A stretch of DNA of 64,000 nucleotides, from assembly GCA_021018815.1 (NCBI GenBank), contig JAITYX010000012.1:7489001-7553000 (forward strand). Direction: 5' to 3'. Source of the DNA: Talinum fruticosum. Its lineage: Eukaryota > Streptophyta > Magnoliopsida > Caryophyllales > Talinaceae. Positions 1 to 11,957 of this stretch are shown here, piece by piece (the first letter of the stretch is position 1; every line of letters starts with the position of its first letter). Below the pieces are notes generated by a model. The model had not been told where the DNA came from. It did not search any database and saw only the letters and a list, made by a program, of their open reading frames with translations. A program made the translations under genes and the position numbers.

Positions 1-662
1 ATTCTGAGTTTTCAAATCCAGGGGCTGCTCAACATAGACTTCCTCTTCGATAAAACCATTGAGAAAAGCACACTTAACATCCATTTGATATAACTTGATA
101 TTCATGCTAGATGCAAATGCTAACAGGATTCTAATGGCTTCAATTCGGCAACAGGTGCAAAGGTTTCCCCACCATCAATCCCTTCTTCCTGATTGTAACC
201 TTGAGCCACAAGTCTAGCCTTGTCTCTAACTACCAATCCACCTTCATCCAGTTTGTTCTTGAAAAGCCACTTGGTTCCTATGACTGGGTGATGAGAAGGT
301 CGTTTGGTCGGAGTCCGGACTTAGTTTCTTTCGAATTGATTAAGTTCCTCTTGCATGGCCTCTACCCATTCAGGTTCATTTATGGCCTCTAGTGCATTTT
401 GGGTTAAGTTAATGAAATGAATACAATGAATGCACGTAGATTCCGAAGAGAGGAACGAGTTCTTACCCCACTTGTTGATATTAGATAATATGTTTTCTAG
501 TGGATGACTAGAAGCATACTTGAATGCTCCACCTATTCTTTGATTCACCAGATCTGTAGGCTGAATTGCTTGATCTTCAGAAGTTTGTTCTCGGTGAACT
601 TCCTCATCGGTTTGTCCTTCATCATTACGAGCGGGTTCTTGAGTTGTCTCATTCCGAGTCAC
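1..662 (-). pseudogene. E1 reverse transcriptase N-terminus and integrase-RT linker (broken)
   Basis: Minus-strand translation shows the start of a copia RVT_2 reverse transcriptase ([26 protein letters not shown]) at about 100-270, with the MDVK region near the left edge. Upstream (321-662) is the Asn/Glu-rich linker, open for 113 codons, ending in EPEWVEAMQEELNQFERN, the usual entry into the RT domain. The linker holds repeated Arg-Asn-Glu/Thr groups. Frames break around 130-160. The YVDD catalytic loop lies outside the window. Homologous sequence is present in T, B, C and D. Confidence 0.85.
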
Positions 663-682
663 TACGTTTGGGTGACTTCATT

Positions 683-1470
683 CTACGCTGGTTGGGTTTG
701 ATTCCTGATAGGCTCATTTTCATCATGATCATCATTCTTGCTGAGCTTTAGATCCGAGAATGATGATTCACTTAGCTTTTCCTGTTCAATCTCATCAAAC
801 ACAACGTGGATGCTTTCTTCCACTTTGTTAGTTCTTTTATTGAAAATGTGATAAGCTTTGCTATGAGATGAATAACCCAGAAAAATACCTTCATCTGACC
901 GAGCATCAAACTTGGTCAGGTGATCCTTACCATTGTTGTGAACAAAACATTTACATCCAAATGGTTTGAAATATGATATATTGGGTTTCTTCCCTTTATA
1001 GAGCTCGTAAGGTGTTGTCTTGAGAATGGGTCCGATGAGGCATATGTTCAAGGTGTAATTTGTGGTGTTTATCGCCTCGGCCCAGAAATAGTAGGGTAGA
1101 TTGTGTTTAATCATCATTGTCCTACCTATTTCTTCAAGAGTTCTGTTCTTTCTCTCTACTACTCCATTTTGTTGAGGAGTTCTTGGTGCTAAGAAGTTGT
1201 GAGAGATACCATTCTTGTCGCAAAACTCTGAGAATTCTGAGTAGTCGAACTCCCTTCCATGGTCGGTTCGAATTCTCTAGATCTAAGTCCGTGACTCAAC
1301 TTGGATTTTCTGCAGAGCTTGCTTGAACTCTTTGAATGCTTCATTTTTGTGCTTAAGAAAACACACCTAGGTAAATCGTGAATAATCATCAACAATAACA
1401 AGTACATATGATTTACCTCCGAGGCTCTTAACAGGATTTCACCACATAAGTCCATATGTAGCAATTAAAG
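683..1470 (-). pseudogene. E1 integrase core and C-terminal region
   Basis: The minus strand encodes a copia integrase that would join element cDNA into the host chromosome. The C-terminal half (683-1117) is open for 144 codons and carries TPYELYKGKKPNISYFKPFG and the GIFLGYSSHSKAY motif typical of copia integrase tails. The core (about 1118-1470) shows the HMDLCGEI segment with the first Asp, a disturbed second-Asp region and the PQQNGV(V)ER type Glu motif near 1150. At least one frameshift separates the two halves near 1117. It follows GAG-pre-integrase directly, as expected for a polyprotein. Confidence 0.87.
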
Positions 1471-2036
1471 CACCTTAGATGTGGAAGCTGTCTTCGGGGA
1501 TTTGAATGATGATCTGACTTGTTTCCCTTTTGTGCAAGCTTCACAAACTTTGTCTTTCTTGAAAGCACAATTAGGCAATCCTCTAACTAAACCATGAGAT
1601 GCCAGTTTCTTGATTGTTTGCATGCTAACATGACCTAATCTACGATGCCATGTCCATGAATCATCAAGAAATGATGCTTTTAAACAAGATAAATTCGACT
1701 CGGGTCGAGAAGAGGAATAATGTAAGTGTTACCTGATCTCTTACCTGCGAGCTTGATTTCCTTGGTGGTATCATTACAAATGTAACAGTTAGTCTGAATG
1801 AATCTTACCTCTTGACCTTTATCACATAATTGAGAGATGCTAAGCAAGTTGTACTTTAATCCTTTGACAAGGTATACTAGGCTGATCAGATTGCCTTCCT
1901 TTCCAACCTTGCCTATCCCAATTATCTTGCCTTTGCTGTCATCTCCGAATGTGACTTTTCCTCCTTTGTACTCTTCTAACTTAGAAAAGAGTCTTGAGTC
2001 TGCTCGACATGTGCCCTTTTGTTCTTTTACGAGTCA
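1471..2036 (-). pseudogene. E1 GAG-pre-integrase and protease region
   Basis: On the minus strand, GAG-pre-integrase is recognised by a TWHRRLGH motif followed by LASHGLVRGLPNCAFKKDK and the CEACTKGKQVRS zinc-binding region. This His/Cys pattern is the N-terminal zinc-binding part of copia integrase. The retropepsin region lies at about 1740-2036 and keeps a KGKIIGIGKVG-like glycine-rich stretch and the LKYNLLSISQLCDKGQEV segment. The active-site segment at about 2000-2015 is damaged by an indel at a CTCG motif, so no intact DSG triad can be read. Confidence 0.8.
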
Positions 2037-3819
2037 CCTGTAAGTCGAAAACAAACTAACCCTTCTCACTTCCTCTAACGAACCCGAGTAACACCCTTTA
2101 CTTGTGGTCCTTTATTGAGGAAGAAGGCTTTTCGGAACCCGATTTGAATGACTTTGGGTTTAGTCCGATTGTGAGTCTTCCGTTTAGAGAACTCAGTCTG
2201 TGTCTCTTTCTTTTGAAAAACTTTTCTCCTATAAACCGGTGGAGATGGTTTTCTCTTAGTAAGCTGGTCCGAGCTCAGTCCTCCGTTCATTTTTATGAAT
2301 GGAACCGGTGCTCGACCTTCCTGAACTTTACGGTTACGGAATCCTTTTTGAAAAGCTCCGAGTAGGAATTTGATTCCTCCTCTTTGTTAAAACCGAGACC
2401 TTCTTTTCTAGAGGAGACACATTGAGATCCCAAGAGCATGTCAAGGTTTTCTAACCTTGAGCAAACTTTAAAACAAGATCTTGAGACTCGTTGAGCTTTT
2501 GCTTTAGTTGCTCAATTTCTTTTCGAGTAACTCGGACTCGGTCTCATTGGATTGAGCACTAGTCTTGAGTTCTCCGAGTGTAAGTCTCAGTTTTTCCAAC
2601 TCATTTTTTAAAGAAATGTTCTTAGAAGAAATGGACTCAAGTTGTTCTCTAAAATGACAAGAATCGGAATTGGACTTCTCTTCCAAAGTGAAAATATGCT
2701 TAGCTTCGTCATTGTCTGATTGATCCGAATCGACTATGTTTCCGATTCTCGAGTCAGAAAGTGCCATCGAGACACTTTGAGTCATCTAAGTCCTTGTCAT
2801 TTTCCGATGAGTCCTCGTCACTCCATGTGGCCATCATAGCCTTTTTCTTCTTTCTGTCCCTTTTTCTCTTTGAACAGTCTTTGACTATATGTTCCTTCTT
2901 GCCACATTCAAAACATCAAGAGTTCCTAGTCAAAGATAACTTTGAAGGGGAAGAGTATTTACCTTTTCTATCCTTCTTGTCTTTCTTATAGAACTCTTCT
3001 TTTGGCTTCTTATCCCATCTCTTGTGCTTCATCATTCTCTTGAAGCCTCTAGCGATAAGTGCCATGGGATCCTCTTCGAGTCGGAGGAACTCGGATCTGC
3101 TTCTCTGGTTTACGAGGCTTTCAGCGCAATGTTCTTTTTGGTGTTGACCTCTGCGTCCTCCTCTTCTAGGTGGATCTCACGAGTGAGAAGCTTCCCAATG
3201 AGTTCGTCCGGCTTTAGTAAAGACAAGTTCTAAGCCTCTTCGATAGTCTGTCACTTTGGGACCCCATCTTTTCTTGGGTAGGCTTCTAAGTATCTTTCTG
3301 CACATTTCCTCGTGGGAAATCTTTTTACCCAGAGATTTGAGATTGTTGGTAATCTCTGTAAATCGAATGAACATCCGAGTGATGTTTTCTTCGGCTCCAT
3401 CTTGAATAGCTCATATTTATGAAGATATTGGCTTATCTTCGCTTATCCGACCTGGCTTGTACCTTCATAAGTGTTGACCGAGTGTGTCCCACACTTCTTT
3501 GGCTATGTCACGAGCGGACACTCGGTTGTATTCTTACGAGCTGATGTCGCAAATCGGAATGTACATTGCATTGAAGTTCTTTCTAAACTTCTCTGCTTCC
3601 TCAGTGGTGTACTCTGCCTTGATCTTGGGCACGAGTCTTGTTTCTACTGTCTTCATAGGAAGGTAGTTTCCTTCTTGTATGATGTTCCGGACATCTTCAT
3701 CATGATCCAGCAGGAAATATTCCATGAGTTTCTTCCGAGTGCACAAAGTTAGATCCTTTGAACTTTGGTGGTCTGCTGGAAGATCTTCCTTCATCGAACT
3801 CTTCGTTGTTACGAGCCAT
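2037..3819 (-). pseudogene. E1 gag (capsid/nucleocapsid), frameshifted
   Basis: The start is chosen at the ATG complementary to 3817-3819, which opens MARNNEEFDEGRSS, a start shared in degraded form by B and D and placed about 45 bases after the PBS. Downstream are a UBN2-type gag domain (FIRFTEITNNLKSLGKKISHEEMC, 3177-3374) and an intact CCHC zinc knuckle CFECGKKEHIVKDC at 2874-2915. A Glu/Ser/Leu-rich probable coiled coil follows at 2504-2785, then a Lys/Arg-rich tail. The conserved HWKKLME motif is frame-shifted because CTGG reads CTCGG near 3745. Gag would assemble the cytoplasmic particle. Confidence 0.85.
2874..2915 (-). other. CCHC zinc knuckle of E1 gag
   Basis: The minus strand reads C-x2-C-x4-H-x4-C with all four ligands present (CFECGKKEHIVKDC). 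This is the only fully intact copy of the knuckle among the four gag relics in this window. The B, C and D copies have lost a ligand or the frame, which makes this the reference for judging those lesions. Confidence 0.85.
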
Positions 3820-3865
3820 TTGATCTTTAGACCTTTGGATGGTTAGATCCTTTCTCGAAAGGCTA

Positions 3866-3877
3866 GGCTCGATACCA
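3866..3877 (-). other. Primer binding site (initiator tRNA-Met type), E1
   Basis: The minus strand reads TGGTATCGAGCC two bases inside the LTR end. The canonical plant initiator tRNA-Met PBS is TGGTATCAGAGC, so the site matches over TGGTATC and then reads CGAG where CAGAG is expected. The same departure appears in B and in the unrelated gypsy element G. Confidence 0.8.
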
Positions 3878-3879
3878 AT

Positions 3880-5478
3880 TGAAGGTTTGCTCTTGGAGAG
3901 TATAAATCACCCTAGAGGAGCGGTGAATAGGGTGATGAGGAAACTTTCTTGAAAATTAAAACAAATAAGGAGCTTATGTGAGTGAGCGGCAAGGATACAC
4001 TCGAGAAAAGCATAAACTCATAATTCAATAAGCGGTGAAGAAACAGTTAAACAGAATTCTGAAACTATCCGAGTCTAGAATGTACTTAGAAAAATAATAA
4101 CTCAGAAAGTACGTGGAAACCCTCCTGGGGCGAGAAAACCACGGATCGTGCTAATCCAAGCACGAAGTCGAATCCACTATTTTGAGTCCACAAAATACGG
4201 TAGACTAACTTAACCTGAGTTGCTCCCTTAGACAACTCCTTACAAGTTTTTCCTCGATATAGAAATTGCCCTATCTCGATCTAATACTTCCTAACTGAGA
4301 TCACCCTTACGAGTTAGGGACAAGCGAGCTGAGTTAACCCTTACAGCTCAGTCAAGGGACCTTACTTAGAGAGTAAGAAAGAAAGTGTTTGTAACTAAGT
4401 ACAAGACCTTACAACTCGGAAAGTTATGAAATACAGAATTGGAGTTGTAAGTAGAAGATTGAGAATGAATACAATGACTTCGATCAAGTATGTGTATTAA
4501 CAATAGATTCGGCAATGTTCAAGTCTTGAAAGTTGGCTCCTATATATAGATAACCAAGCAGCTTAGCCGTTGTGTCAATCTTCCGACTGGAGGTCCTTTG
4601 TGACAGTTGTAAAGGATTTTCCGAGTCACTCGGAAAATATCCGTTTGAGATATGAACGTTGAGCAATGGTTCTTGACTCCTTTGAAAGTCCCAAAACCAC
4701 TAGTGGTGTCTTGAAAAATAAGATGGAAACCACCGTTGAGCTTGGGGTTGTAGATTTTCATTTTTGGAAACAGACAATCCCGACACGATGTATCGGGGCT
4801 AGGTTAGAGGTGGAAAAAGCCTTGTCTGCTGGTGATTTGACGTTTTGAAGCCGGTTACTTTTGTAATTCAAAATTAGGATAGCCTCGTTTGAATAACCTA
4901 CAACAGACAAATCAATTTGGTTCTTAAAGTATAAAATACTTTGGTCTAAGATTAGGCATGGATAATAATATAATTAAAATAATTAAGTGACTAATTATCC
5001 GAGTCGAGAAAAGGAATGGAATTTTCCGAGTCTAATATCCATGATACTCAAAATTCCATCTTAGTCGGTCTAGAGGACAATCAAGTCGGATAAAGAATAT
5101 CGAGTTAAACAAACTTGATCTAGACTAAACAAAGTTCAAACTAAATATGCTAACTTGGAACAATGTAATTCCTGAACCATGAAGTCGGACTTTAGTTTAA
5201 GCGCGGAAAAGATAGTGTTTGAACATGCGATATATCTGATTGTTGGGTGACTCGGAACCGAGTGTGAAGTGGCATATGGAAGTATGCTTTCCGAGTCGGT
5301 CGAGTCGGTGAAAACAGACATAATAGTTTCTATAACACTCAAAGGAAATGTTATATCACTCAAAAAAGTTTCTAAGGCGCATGGAATGACTTGAAGTCAA
5401 AACCCTATAAGAGATGAAGTCTTATACCCGATTCCTAGATGGAACTCGAAACGTTTAAGTATAAAGTCCGAGTCTTCA
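3880..5478 (-). repeat. 5' LTR of E1
   Basis: Terminal repeat of 1599 bp that begins TGAAGACTCGG and ends ACCTTCA on the minus strand (TG...CA). It is homologous along its length to the LTRs of B, C and D and to solo LTR S. It abuts the PBS on the internal side and resumes T sequence on the outer side. A minus-strand TATA-like CTATATATAGG lies at 4540-4550. The partner 3' LTR is outside the window, so the target duplication cannot be tested. Confidence 0.9.
4540..4550 (-). promoter_or_regulatory. LTR TATA box, E1
   Basis: The minus strand reads CTATATATAGG at the position where the homologous LTRs of C and S have CTATAAATAG and those of B have CTATAAAAGG. Conservation at the same LTR position supports a core promoter for the genomic RNA. 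Confidence 0.6.
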
Positions 5479-5860
5479 ATAGCTCGGAATATCATGATCG
5501 GATCGAATTAGCTCAAGAGCCAGCTCGAATGGATGTCAAATGTGCTTCTCTATATGGTTTCATTCAAGATGAAGTACATGTTAAGCAACCCCTGGATTTG
5601 AAAACTCGGAATTTCCAAGTCATGTTTTCAAGTTGCAAAACACTCTTTATGGTCTTAAACAATCTCCTAGAGCTTGGTATGAAAGACTGAGCAGACTTCT
5701 CGGTCAAAAATGATTTTAAACGAAGTCAGATTGACAAAACTATTTTCATAAAAACGAAGGGTCAAGACTTTTTTATTGTTCAGATTTATATTGATGATAT
5801 AATTTTTGGGGCTACTAATGAAAATCTCTGTCGATATTTTTCTGAGTTAATGAGACAGGA
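5479..5860 (+). pseudogene. T unit 0 (partial): linker joined to RT
   Basis: It starts at the E1 insertion point with integrase-RT linker sequence, then jumps at a short AATGG microhomology (about 5527) into the RT segment MDVKCASLYGFIQDEV. The catalytic loop is readable as IYIDDIIFGATNE near 5790, so the two active-site aspartates survive. Stops and frame breaks occur near 5690. The missing stretch between linker and RT is about 0.6 kb compared with units 1 and 2. Confidence 0.75.
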
Positions 5861-7730
5861 ATGCTTTTTGTTGGTCCACGATCTAATCCAAGTCGAATTT
5901 ATCCTGTTTAAACGCATCACCGCTTGATGATTCTTGGACATGGCATTGTAGACTAGGTCATGTTAGTATGCATACTATCAAAACGCTTGCATCTCATGAT
6001 TTAGTCAGAGGTTTACCTAACTGTGCATTTAAGAAAGATAAAATTTGTGAAGTATGCACAAAAGGGAAACAAGTCGAGATCATCTTTTAAATCTCTCAAA
6101 ACTGTTTCCACATCCAAATTGCTTGAAATGTCGCATATGGATTTATATGGTGAAATCCCCATAAAGAGTCTCGGAGGTAAATCATATGTACTTGTAATTG
6201 TTGATGACTACTCACAATTTACCCGGGTGTGTTTTCTTAAGCACAAAGATGAAGCTTTCAAAGACTTCAACAAGCTCTGCAGGAAAATTCAAGTAGAGTT
6301 TTAGACTTAGATTAGAAGACTTCGAACCGACAATGGAAGGGAGTTCGATTACTCGGAATTTGCAGAGTTCCGCGATAAAAATGGTATCTTCCACAACTTC
6401 TTAGCACAAAACACTCCTCAACGAGAATGGTGTAGTTGAGGGAATGAACCGAACTCTTTAAGAAATAGGAAGGAGAATGATGATTGAACACGATCCGCCT
6501 TACTATTTACGGGTTGAGGCGAGTCAACATAGGAAACTACACTCTAAACAGATGCCTCATCAAACCCATCTTGAAGAAAACTCCATACGAGCTCTACAAG
6601 GGAAAGAAACCCAACATTTCATACTTCAAACCCTTTGGATGTAAGTGCTATGTTCATAATAATGCATCCACGTTGTTTTTGATGAGATTAATCAAGGAAA
6701 ACCAAGTGAGTTAACATTCACAAATCTAAAACTTAGTGGAGATGAAGATGATCTTGCTAGAGGTGAGCTCGGACAGAGTTAGGGAAAAGCAACCGAGAAT
6801 GAGGTAGCTCGGAATGTCATGACTCGGATCAGTATCGGCTCATGAGCTAGCTCGGAATGGTGAAAGTCAAATAGATGAGCAGAGCTCAATCGGAAAAGAC
6901 CACTAAAGATCAACCACTTCAACCCATAAATCTAGTGAATCGGAGAATAGGTAGAGCATTCAAATATGTTTCGAACCACCCACTCGAAAACATCTTATCG
7001 GACATCAACGGTGGGGTACGAGGCCGCTTTTCTTTGCAAAATCTATGTGCATTCACTACGTTCATATCATTAACGTAACCCCGAAAATGCACTAGAGGCC
7101 CTAAATAAACCTTAATGGGTAGAGGCCATGCAAGAGCAACTTAATCAATTTGAAAGAAACCAAGTCTCGGACATTGACCAAACGACCTTTTGACCACCCA
7201 ATCATAGGCACCAAATGGCTTTCCAAGAACAAACTGGATGAGGATGGGTTGGTAGTCGAAACAAGCCTAGACTTTTAGCTTAAGGCTACAATCATGAAGA
7301 AGGAATTGATTGTGGGTAAACTTTTGCACCAGTGGGTAGGATTAAAGCAATTAGAATCCTATTGGCATTTACATTAAGCATGAATATTAAATTGTATCAA
7401 ATGGATGTCAAATGTGCTTCTCTATATGGTTTCATTCAAGATGAAGTATATGTTAAGCAACCCCTGGATTTCAAAACTCGGAATTTCCAAGTCATGTTTT
7501 CAAGTTGCAAAAGGCTCTTTATGGTCTTAAACAATCTCCCATAGCTTGGTATGAAAGATCGAGCAGACTTCTTAGTCGAAAATGATTTTAAACGAAGTCG
7601 ATTTACAAACCTATTTTCATAAAAACAAAAGGGAAAGACTTTCTAATTATTAAGATTTATGTTGGTGATATAATTTTTGGAGTTACTAATGAAAATCTCT
7701 GCCGAGATTTTTCTGAGTTAATGAAACAGA
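5861..7730 (+). pseudogene. T unit 1: GAG-pre-integrase, integrase, linker, RT half
   Basis: It opens with the filler AATGCTTT.TG.TGG and a TWHCRLGHVSMHTIK GAG-pre-integrase. Then comes an integrase core at 6023-6440 with HMDLYGEI (first Asp), RTDNGREFDYSE (second Asp) and NGVVEGMNR (Glu still present). The integrase tail TPYELYKGKKPNISYFKPFG follows at about 6570-6650, the linker at 6870-7120, and RT from 7130 to 7730. The RT loop reads IYVGD near 7660, so a catalytic Asp is lost. Several stops and single-base indels break the frame. It ends exactly where unit 2 begins. Confidence 0.8.
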
Positions 7731-8950
7731 ATGCTTTCTGCTGGACCATGATCCGATCCAAGTCGAATTTATCTTGCTTAAAAACATCACCGCATGATAA
7801 TTCTTCGACATGGCATCGTAGACTAGGTCATGTTATTGTGCATACTATCAAAAAGCTTGCATCTCATGATTTAGGCAGAGGTTTACCTAACTCGTGCATT
7901 TAAATAAGATAAAATTTGTGAAGCATGCACAAAAGAGAAACAACTCGGATCATCTTTTAAATCTCTCAAAACTGTTTCCACATCCAAAGTGCTTGAAATG
8001 TTGCATATAGATTTATGTGGTGAAATCCCAGTAAAAAGTCTCGGACGTAAATCGTATGTACTTCTAATTGTTGATGACTACTCACGATTTACCCGGGTGT
8101 GTTTTCTTAAGCACAAAAATAAAGCTTTCAAAGACTTCGACAAGCTCTTCGAGAAAATTCTAGTAGAGTCTCGGACTCGGATCGGAAGAATTTGAACTAA
8201 CCATAGAAAGGAGTTCGATTACTCGGAATTTGCAGAGTTCTACAATAAAAATGGTATCTCCTACAACTTCTCAAGCACCTAAAACTCCCCAACAGAATGA
8301 GATAGTAGAGAGAAAGAACAGAACTCTTTAAGAAATAGGAAGGACAATGATGATGGAACACGATCTGTCTTACCATTTCTGGGTCAGGGTAGTCAACACA
8401 GACAAACTACACTCGAACAGATGCCTTATCGGACCCATCTTGAAGAAAACTCCATACGAGCTCTACAATGGAAAGAAACCCAACATTTCATACTTCAAAC
8501 CTTTCGAATGTAAGTGCTATGTTTATAATAATGCATCCACGTTGTTTTTGATGAGATTAATTAGGGAAAACCAAGTGAGTTAACATTCTCAAATCTGAAA
8601 CTCGGTCGAGATGAAGATGATCTTGCTTGGAGGTGAGCTAAGACAGAGTTAGGGAAAAGCAACCCGGAATGAGGTAGCTTAAAATACCCCGACTCGGATC
8701 GAATCAACTCAAGAGCCAGCTCGGAATGGTGAAAGTTAAACACATGAGCGAGGCTCAATTAGAACAGACCACTGAAGATCAACCACTTCAACCCACAAAT
8801 CGGTGAATCGGAGAACAAATAGAGCATTCAAATATGTTTCGAGCCACCGACGCGAAAACATCTTGTCCGATGTCAACAGTGGGGTAAGAGCTCGCTCTTC
8901 TTTGTAAAATCTATGTGCATTCACTACGTTCATATCATTAACAGAACCCT
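7731..8950 (+). pseudogene. T unit 2, left part: GAG-pre-integrase, integrase, linker
   Basis: It repeats the layout of unit 1: filler, GAG-pre-integrase at 7800-7990, integrase core from 7989 (MLEMLHIDLCGEIPVKSLG), tail at 8430-8520 and linker to 8950. The second integrase Asp segment reads TNHRKEF, so that catalytic Asp is lost. The unit is cut after ACCCT at 8946-8950 by gypsy element G and resumes at 31205. Confidence 0.8.
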
Positions 8951-11942
8951 TGTAACACCCCAAACCAGTAATCACCGGTTTTAGACTAAGCGAGTCGCTA
9001 GCCGATTATTAGTGCAGCGGAAAGTAGGTGAGGGGCACTACCGCCGCCCTTACCGGAGGAAAGGGCAAGGCTATATCATATATATATTTAACCTTGGTTA
9101 CTCTTGCTTTGCCACTTAAGAACAAGTGACTCATGATAAAGTATAAACTATAACTTATAGAAAGATTAAACATACGTATAGACTACCGTCTAATAACTAT
9201 GACAACGACACTTAACCTCCGATACCCCAAACATGGTTGCCACTACGAGCCTCTAACTCCCGAGTAGAACTTTTCTCTTGCTTCACACCTTCAACATCTT
9301 TACCTAAAATAAAACAAGAAAATATTTTCAAATTGTGAGCCAAAGCTCAATACGTCTATTATCATGTTGTAAAATAAATGCTATGAAATAGCTGAGTTGA
9401 GCGCATGCATTTCAATTCATTTGTAAATGAGGAAGAGTGAACAATGTAAAATTGTTGCTAATTAATTATCTGAATGGATCCCTTTACGATCATTGGGTTT
9501 CCCTAAACGCATGTGCACACACCCGAACCGATCGAATAGTCCGATTGAAGGCGGTTAACGATTACGGTGTTACCCACTTGGATATTGAGGCGTACCAAAT
9601 AATGACACTTGATGGGCAGGTCCATATTAATGATGGTAAATATTATTTGCAAATGAATCTTTATTATTATTGACGTGGGCCACATCCGGCATTGATTTGT
9701 AAATAAAACATTGAAGGGCATGATCAATGAACGTACCTTGAGCTGATGTTCTTCCTTCTTTTTCTTTTTGGGCGGAATCCGGATGAACGTACGACGCTGA
9801 CACTTGATGACCTTAAGTAAGGATATAAAAGTTTTATTAATAAACTAAATTTTTATTTCTTATTTATTAAATCACTTCAAAGATATTTGAAATGAAAATT
9901 AACAAAGTTTGCATTTACTAAAGAATACTAATGATATCTTTAATCTATATATGATTTATTTATCTTATTTCATACAATGCATGCCTATATATATATAAAT
10001 CTTTCAAAATATATATAGCTTTCTTCTAAATGCCCACATAAACATATATATACTTTTATATGTATAGTAACCTTAATATACATAGTCTTCTTTCTAAATA
10101 GTACTAAGGTTACTCTAGCCTATAAGGTTTATTTGTTTTCTTCATAAAATCCATACATAAATATGTGTGCATCATAACATCGAGATATTATCTCTTCTTT
10201 CTCTACAAAACTCTACTAATAACTGGTATTGATAATACTTGCTTTAAAATTAAAGAAAGGTTTACTTTTAATTATTGTTATTAATTATTTTATTATGTAA
10301 ATATTTATATTTATTCATCTATGTTAATTATTTCTAACCTAATCCGTCTTATGATGGCGGAAATTAAGGTGCTAATTCTCCGGCATAACATTCTCACATC
10401 CCTTTAACTTAATTAAGTCACCATTAAGTAACCAAGTCAAATGATCATTTAAATTAATCCAGAATGCTTTCTAACCCAAATTATTCATGACTGTCCTTTA
10501 TACAAAAATTTGTCTACAATCTGTCTTCAATTTCGAGTACGTTCGGATATCATCAATTGTCACCAAATCTCCCAAAACTCCATGATTTAATCACATACAT
10601 AACACAATCAAACTTTAATCTCTATGCAGGAAAAAAATAACTAATTACAACTTAGATACTTAAATTAAAAAAAGAGCTTAATCTGAAAAATTAACCTAAG
10701 AAATTAAATTAAAAGAACTGATCGAATATGAAAAATTACCCTAAGAACCCAGGTGAAGGGGTTAATTTTTGAAGGTTTTTTGTGAGGATTGAGGGTAGTG
10801 ATTTTGAGGGCTTGAAGGGTTGAAGATCGGAGGATGATCGAAGACGGGACAGACAACCCGGGGTCGAAGAAGTCGCCGGTGGTAGTGAACGGCGCCGGTG
10901 CTCGGTCAAAGTGGTGGTAGCCGGACAGGGCCTGAAACCGGGCAAGCCGCAACCAAATTAGGACAGAATCGGGCGGAACAGGCGCAAGACTCGAGGCGAG
11001 TTGGCGTTTGGTGGCTGCGGCGGTGACAGGGTTGCGGTGAGGTGGTGGTAGCGGCTGCTCGGTGGCGTCGTGGTGGCGTTTCCGTTGGCTGAGATGAAGG
11101 ATGAGGGGAGGCGGAAGAGGGAAGTGACGGAAAGGGGTGTGGTGTTGGGCGGCTTCATGATGAGGTCGATGATAGTGATGGTGAGGATAATGGTGGCCGA
11201 CCAGCAGTGGCTGTCGGCGTGGTCAAGGTGCCGCTAGGGCCGTCGGTTGACGGTGAAGACGGGAAGGAGGGGAGAGAGAGAGGGAGAGAGAGAGGTGAGT
11301 TATCGGTGTTAGGTTTAGGATAAATGATAGGTTTAGGTCACCTTAAGCTTTTATACTCCTCCTTTTGCTTCCTCTCTCACTCGGGTCGACCGGCTACTTT
11401 AGCCTCTCGGGCCCAATTCCTTAGCAAACTATCTTAATCCAACTTACTCCTGCTCATTATTTTGCTTATGCATATCTAATTTCAACTCTTTATGCTTATT
11501 AACATCTTTTTTCATTTTAAGCTTGTTTTAATTTAAGAATTTTATTTTTGATAATGGTTTACAAAAATTATATTAATTTCATTTGTATAAGGATTTTTAA
11601 AATTCAAAATAAATTAGTTATATCAAAATGTTAATGTTTAGAATGAATAATCTAAACATGCTCAATTAAGGCTACTAGTTGCTGATAAAATCTAATTTAT
11701 AGAAATGATAATGTTAGTTATCTTCCGAGTCATTAAAATCTATAGAGTATGCTCGTGCGTCGTCATTGTCATCATCCGGTTCCTACATTTTAAACAATAT
11801 TGACATATATATATATATATATATACACATATGTATATACACATGTGTAGTATGAAAATGTTTGATGAATTGAAATGCACGCGCTCATGCTAATCTTTAA
11901 TGTATTTAAAGTTAATTATTTTCTTTGGGACGGGTTGTTACG
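8951..11942 (-). repeat. 3' LTR of gypsy element G (left copy)
   Basis: 2992-bp LTR, near-identical by eye to the right copy once S and B are removed. It contains AT-rich U3 sequence, a GC-rich stretch at 10780-11290 with chance open frames on the minus strand, and a minus-strand TATA box at 11348-11356 followed by a CT-rich leader. No gene is encoded. The pairs 8951-9840 and 15731-16615, and 9840-11942 and 29035-31199, are the matching segments. Confidence 0.9.
11348..11356 (-). promoter_or_regulatory. LTR TATA box of gypsy G (left LTR)
   Basis: The minus strand reads GTATAAAAG. It is followed by a region rich in CT repeats (11258-11300) that fits a plant 5' leader. The same box is kept in the right LTR at 30594-30602. 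Confidence 0.6.
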
Positions 11943-11957
11943 CTCTTCCCCCTTAGA
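11943..11957 (-). other. Polypurine tract of G
   Basis: The minus strand reads CTAAGGGGGAAGAG directly before the 3' LTR start. That is the expected place and composition of a plus-strand-synthesis primer. It confirms the minus orientation of G. Confidence 0.7.

Larger units (their letters stand above)
1..5478 (-). mobile_element. E1: Sirevirus-like Ty1/copia retrotransposon, left part outside window
   Basis: Read on the minus strand it runs 5' LTR (3880-5478), PBS (3866-3877), gag, protease, GAG-pre-integrase, integrase and the start of reverse transcriptase, which runs off the window at base 1. Integrase before RT is the Ty1/copia order. The WHRRLGH and LVRGLP motifs, long gag and LTRs of about 1.6 kb fit the Sirevirus lineage (inference from family knowledge). 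It is inserted in the tandem copia block T: the base after the LTR end (5479) resumes T sequence. Coding frames are broken many times, so it is not autonomous as read. Confidence 0.9.

Noticed and set aside
2037..2075. A 22-24 base GT...AG intron at the gag-protease boundary
   Set aside because: Too short for a plant spliceosomal intron; only the acceptor side is plausible, with a donor farther upstream.
10704..11158. Minus-strand open frames of 66-82 codons, repeated at 29948-30201
   Set aside because: They lie in the GC-rich part of the gypsy LTR, overlap one another in different frames, and repeat only because the LTR is repeated.
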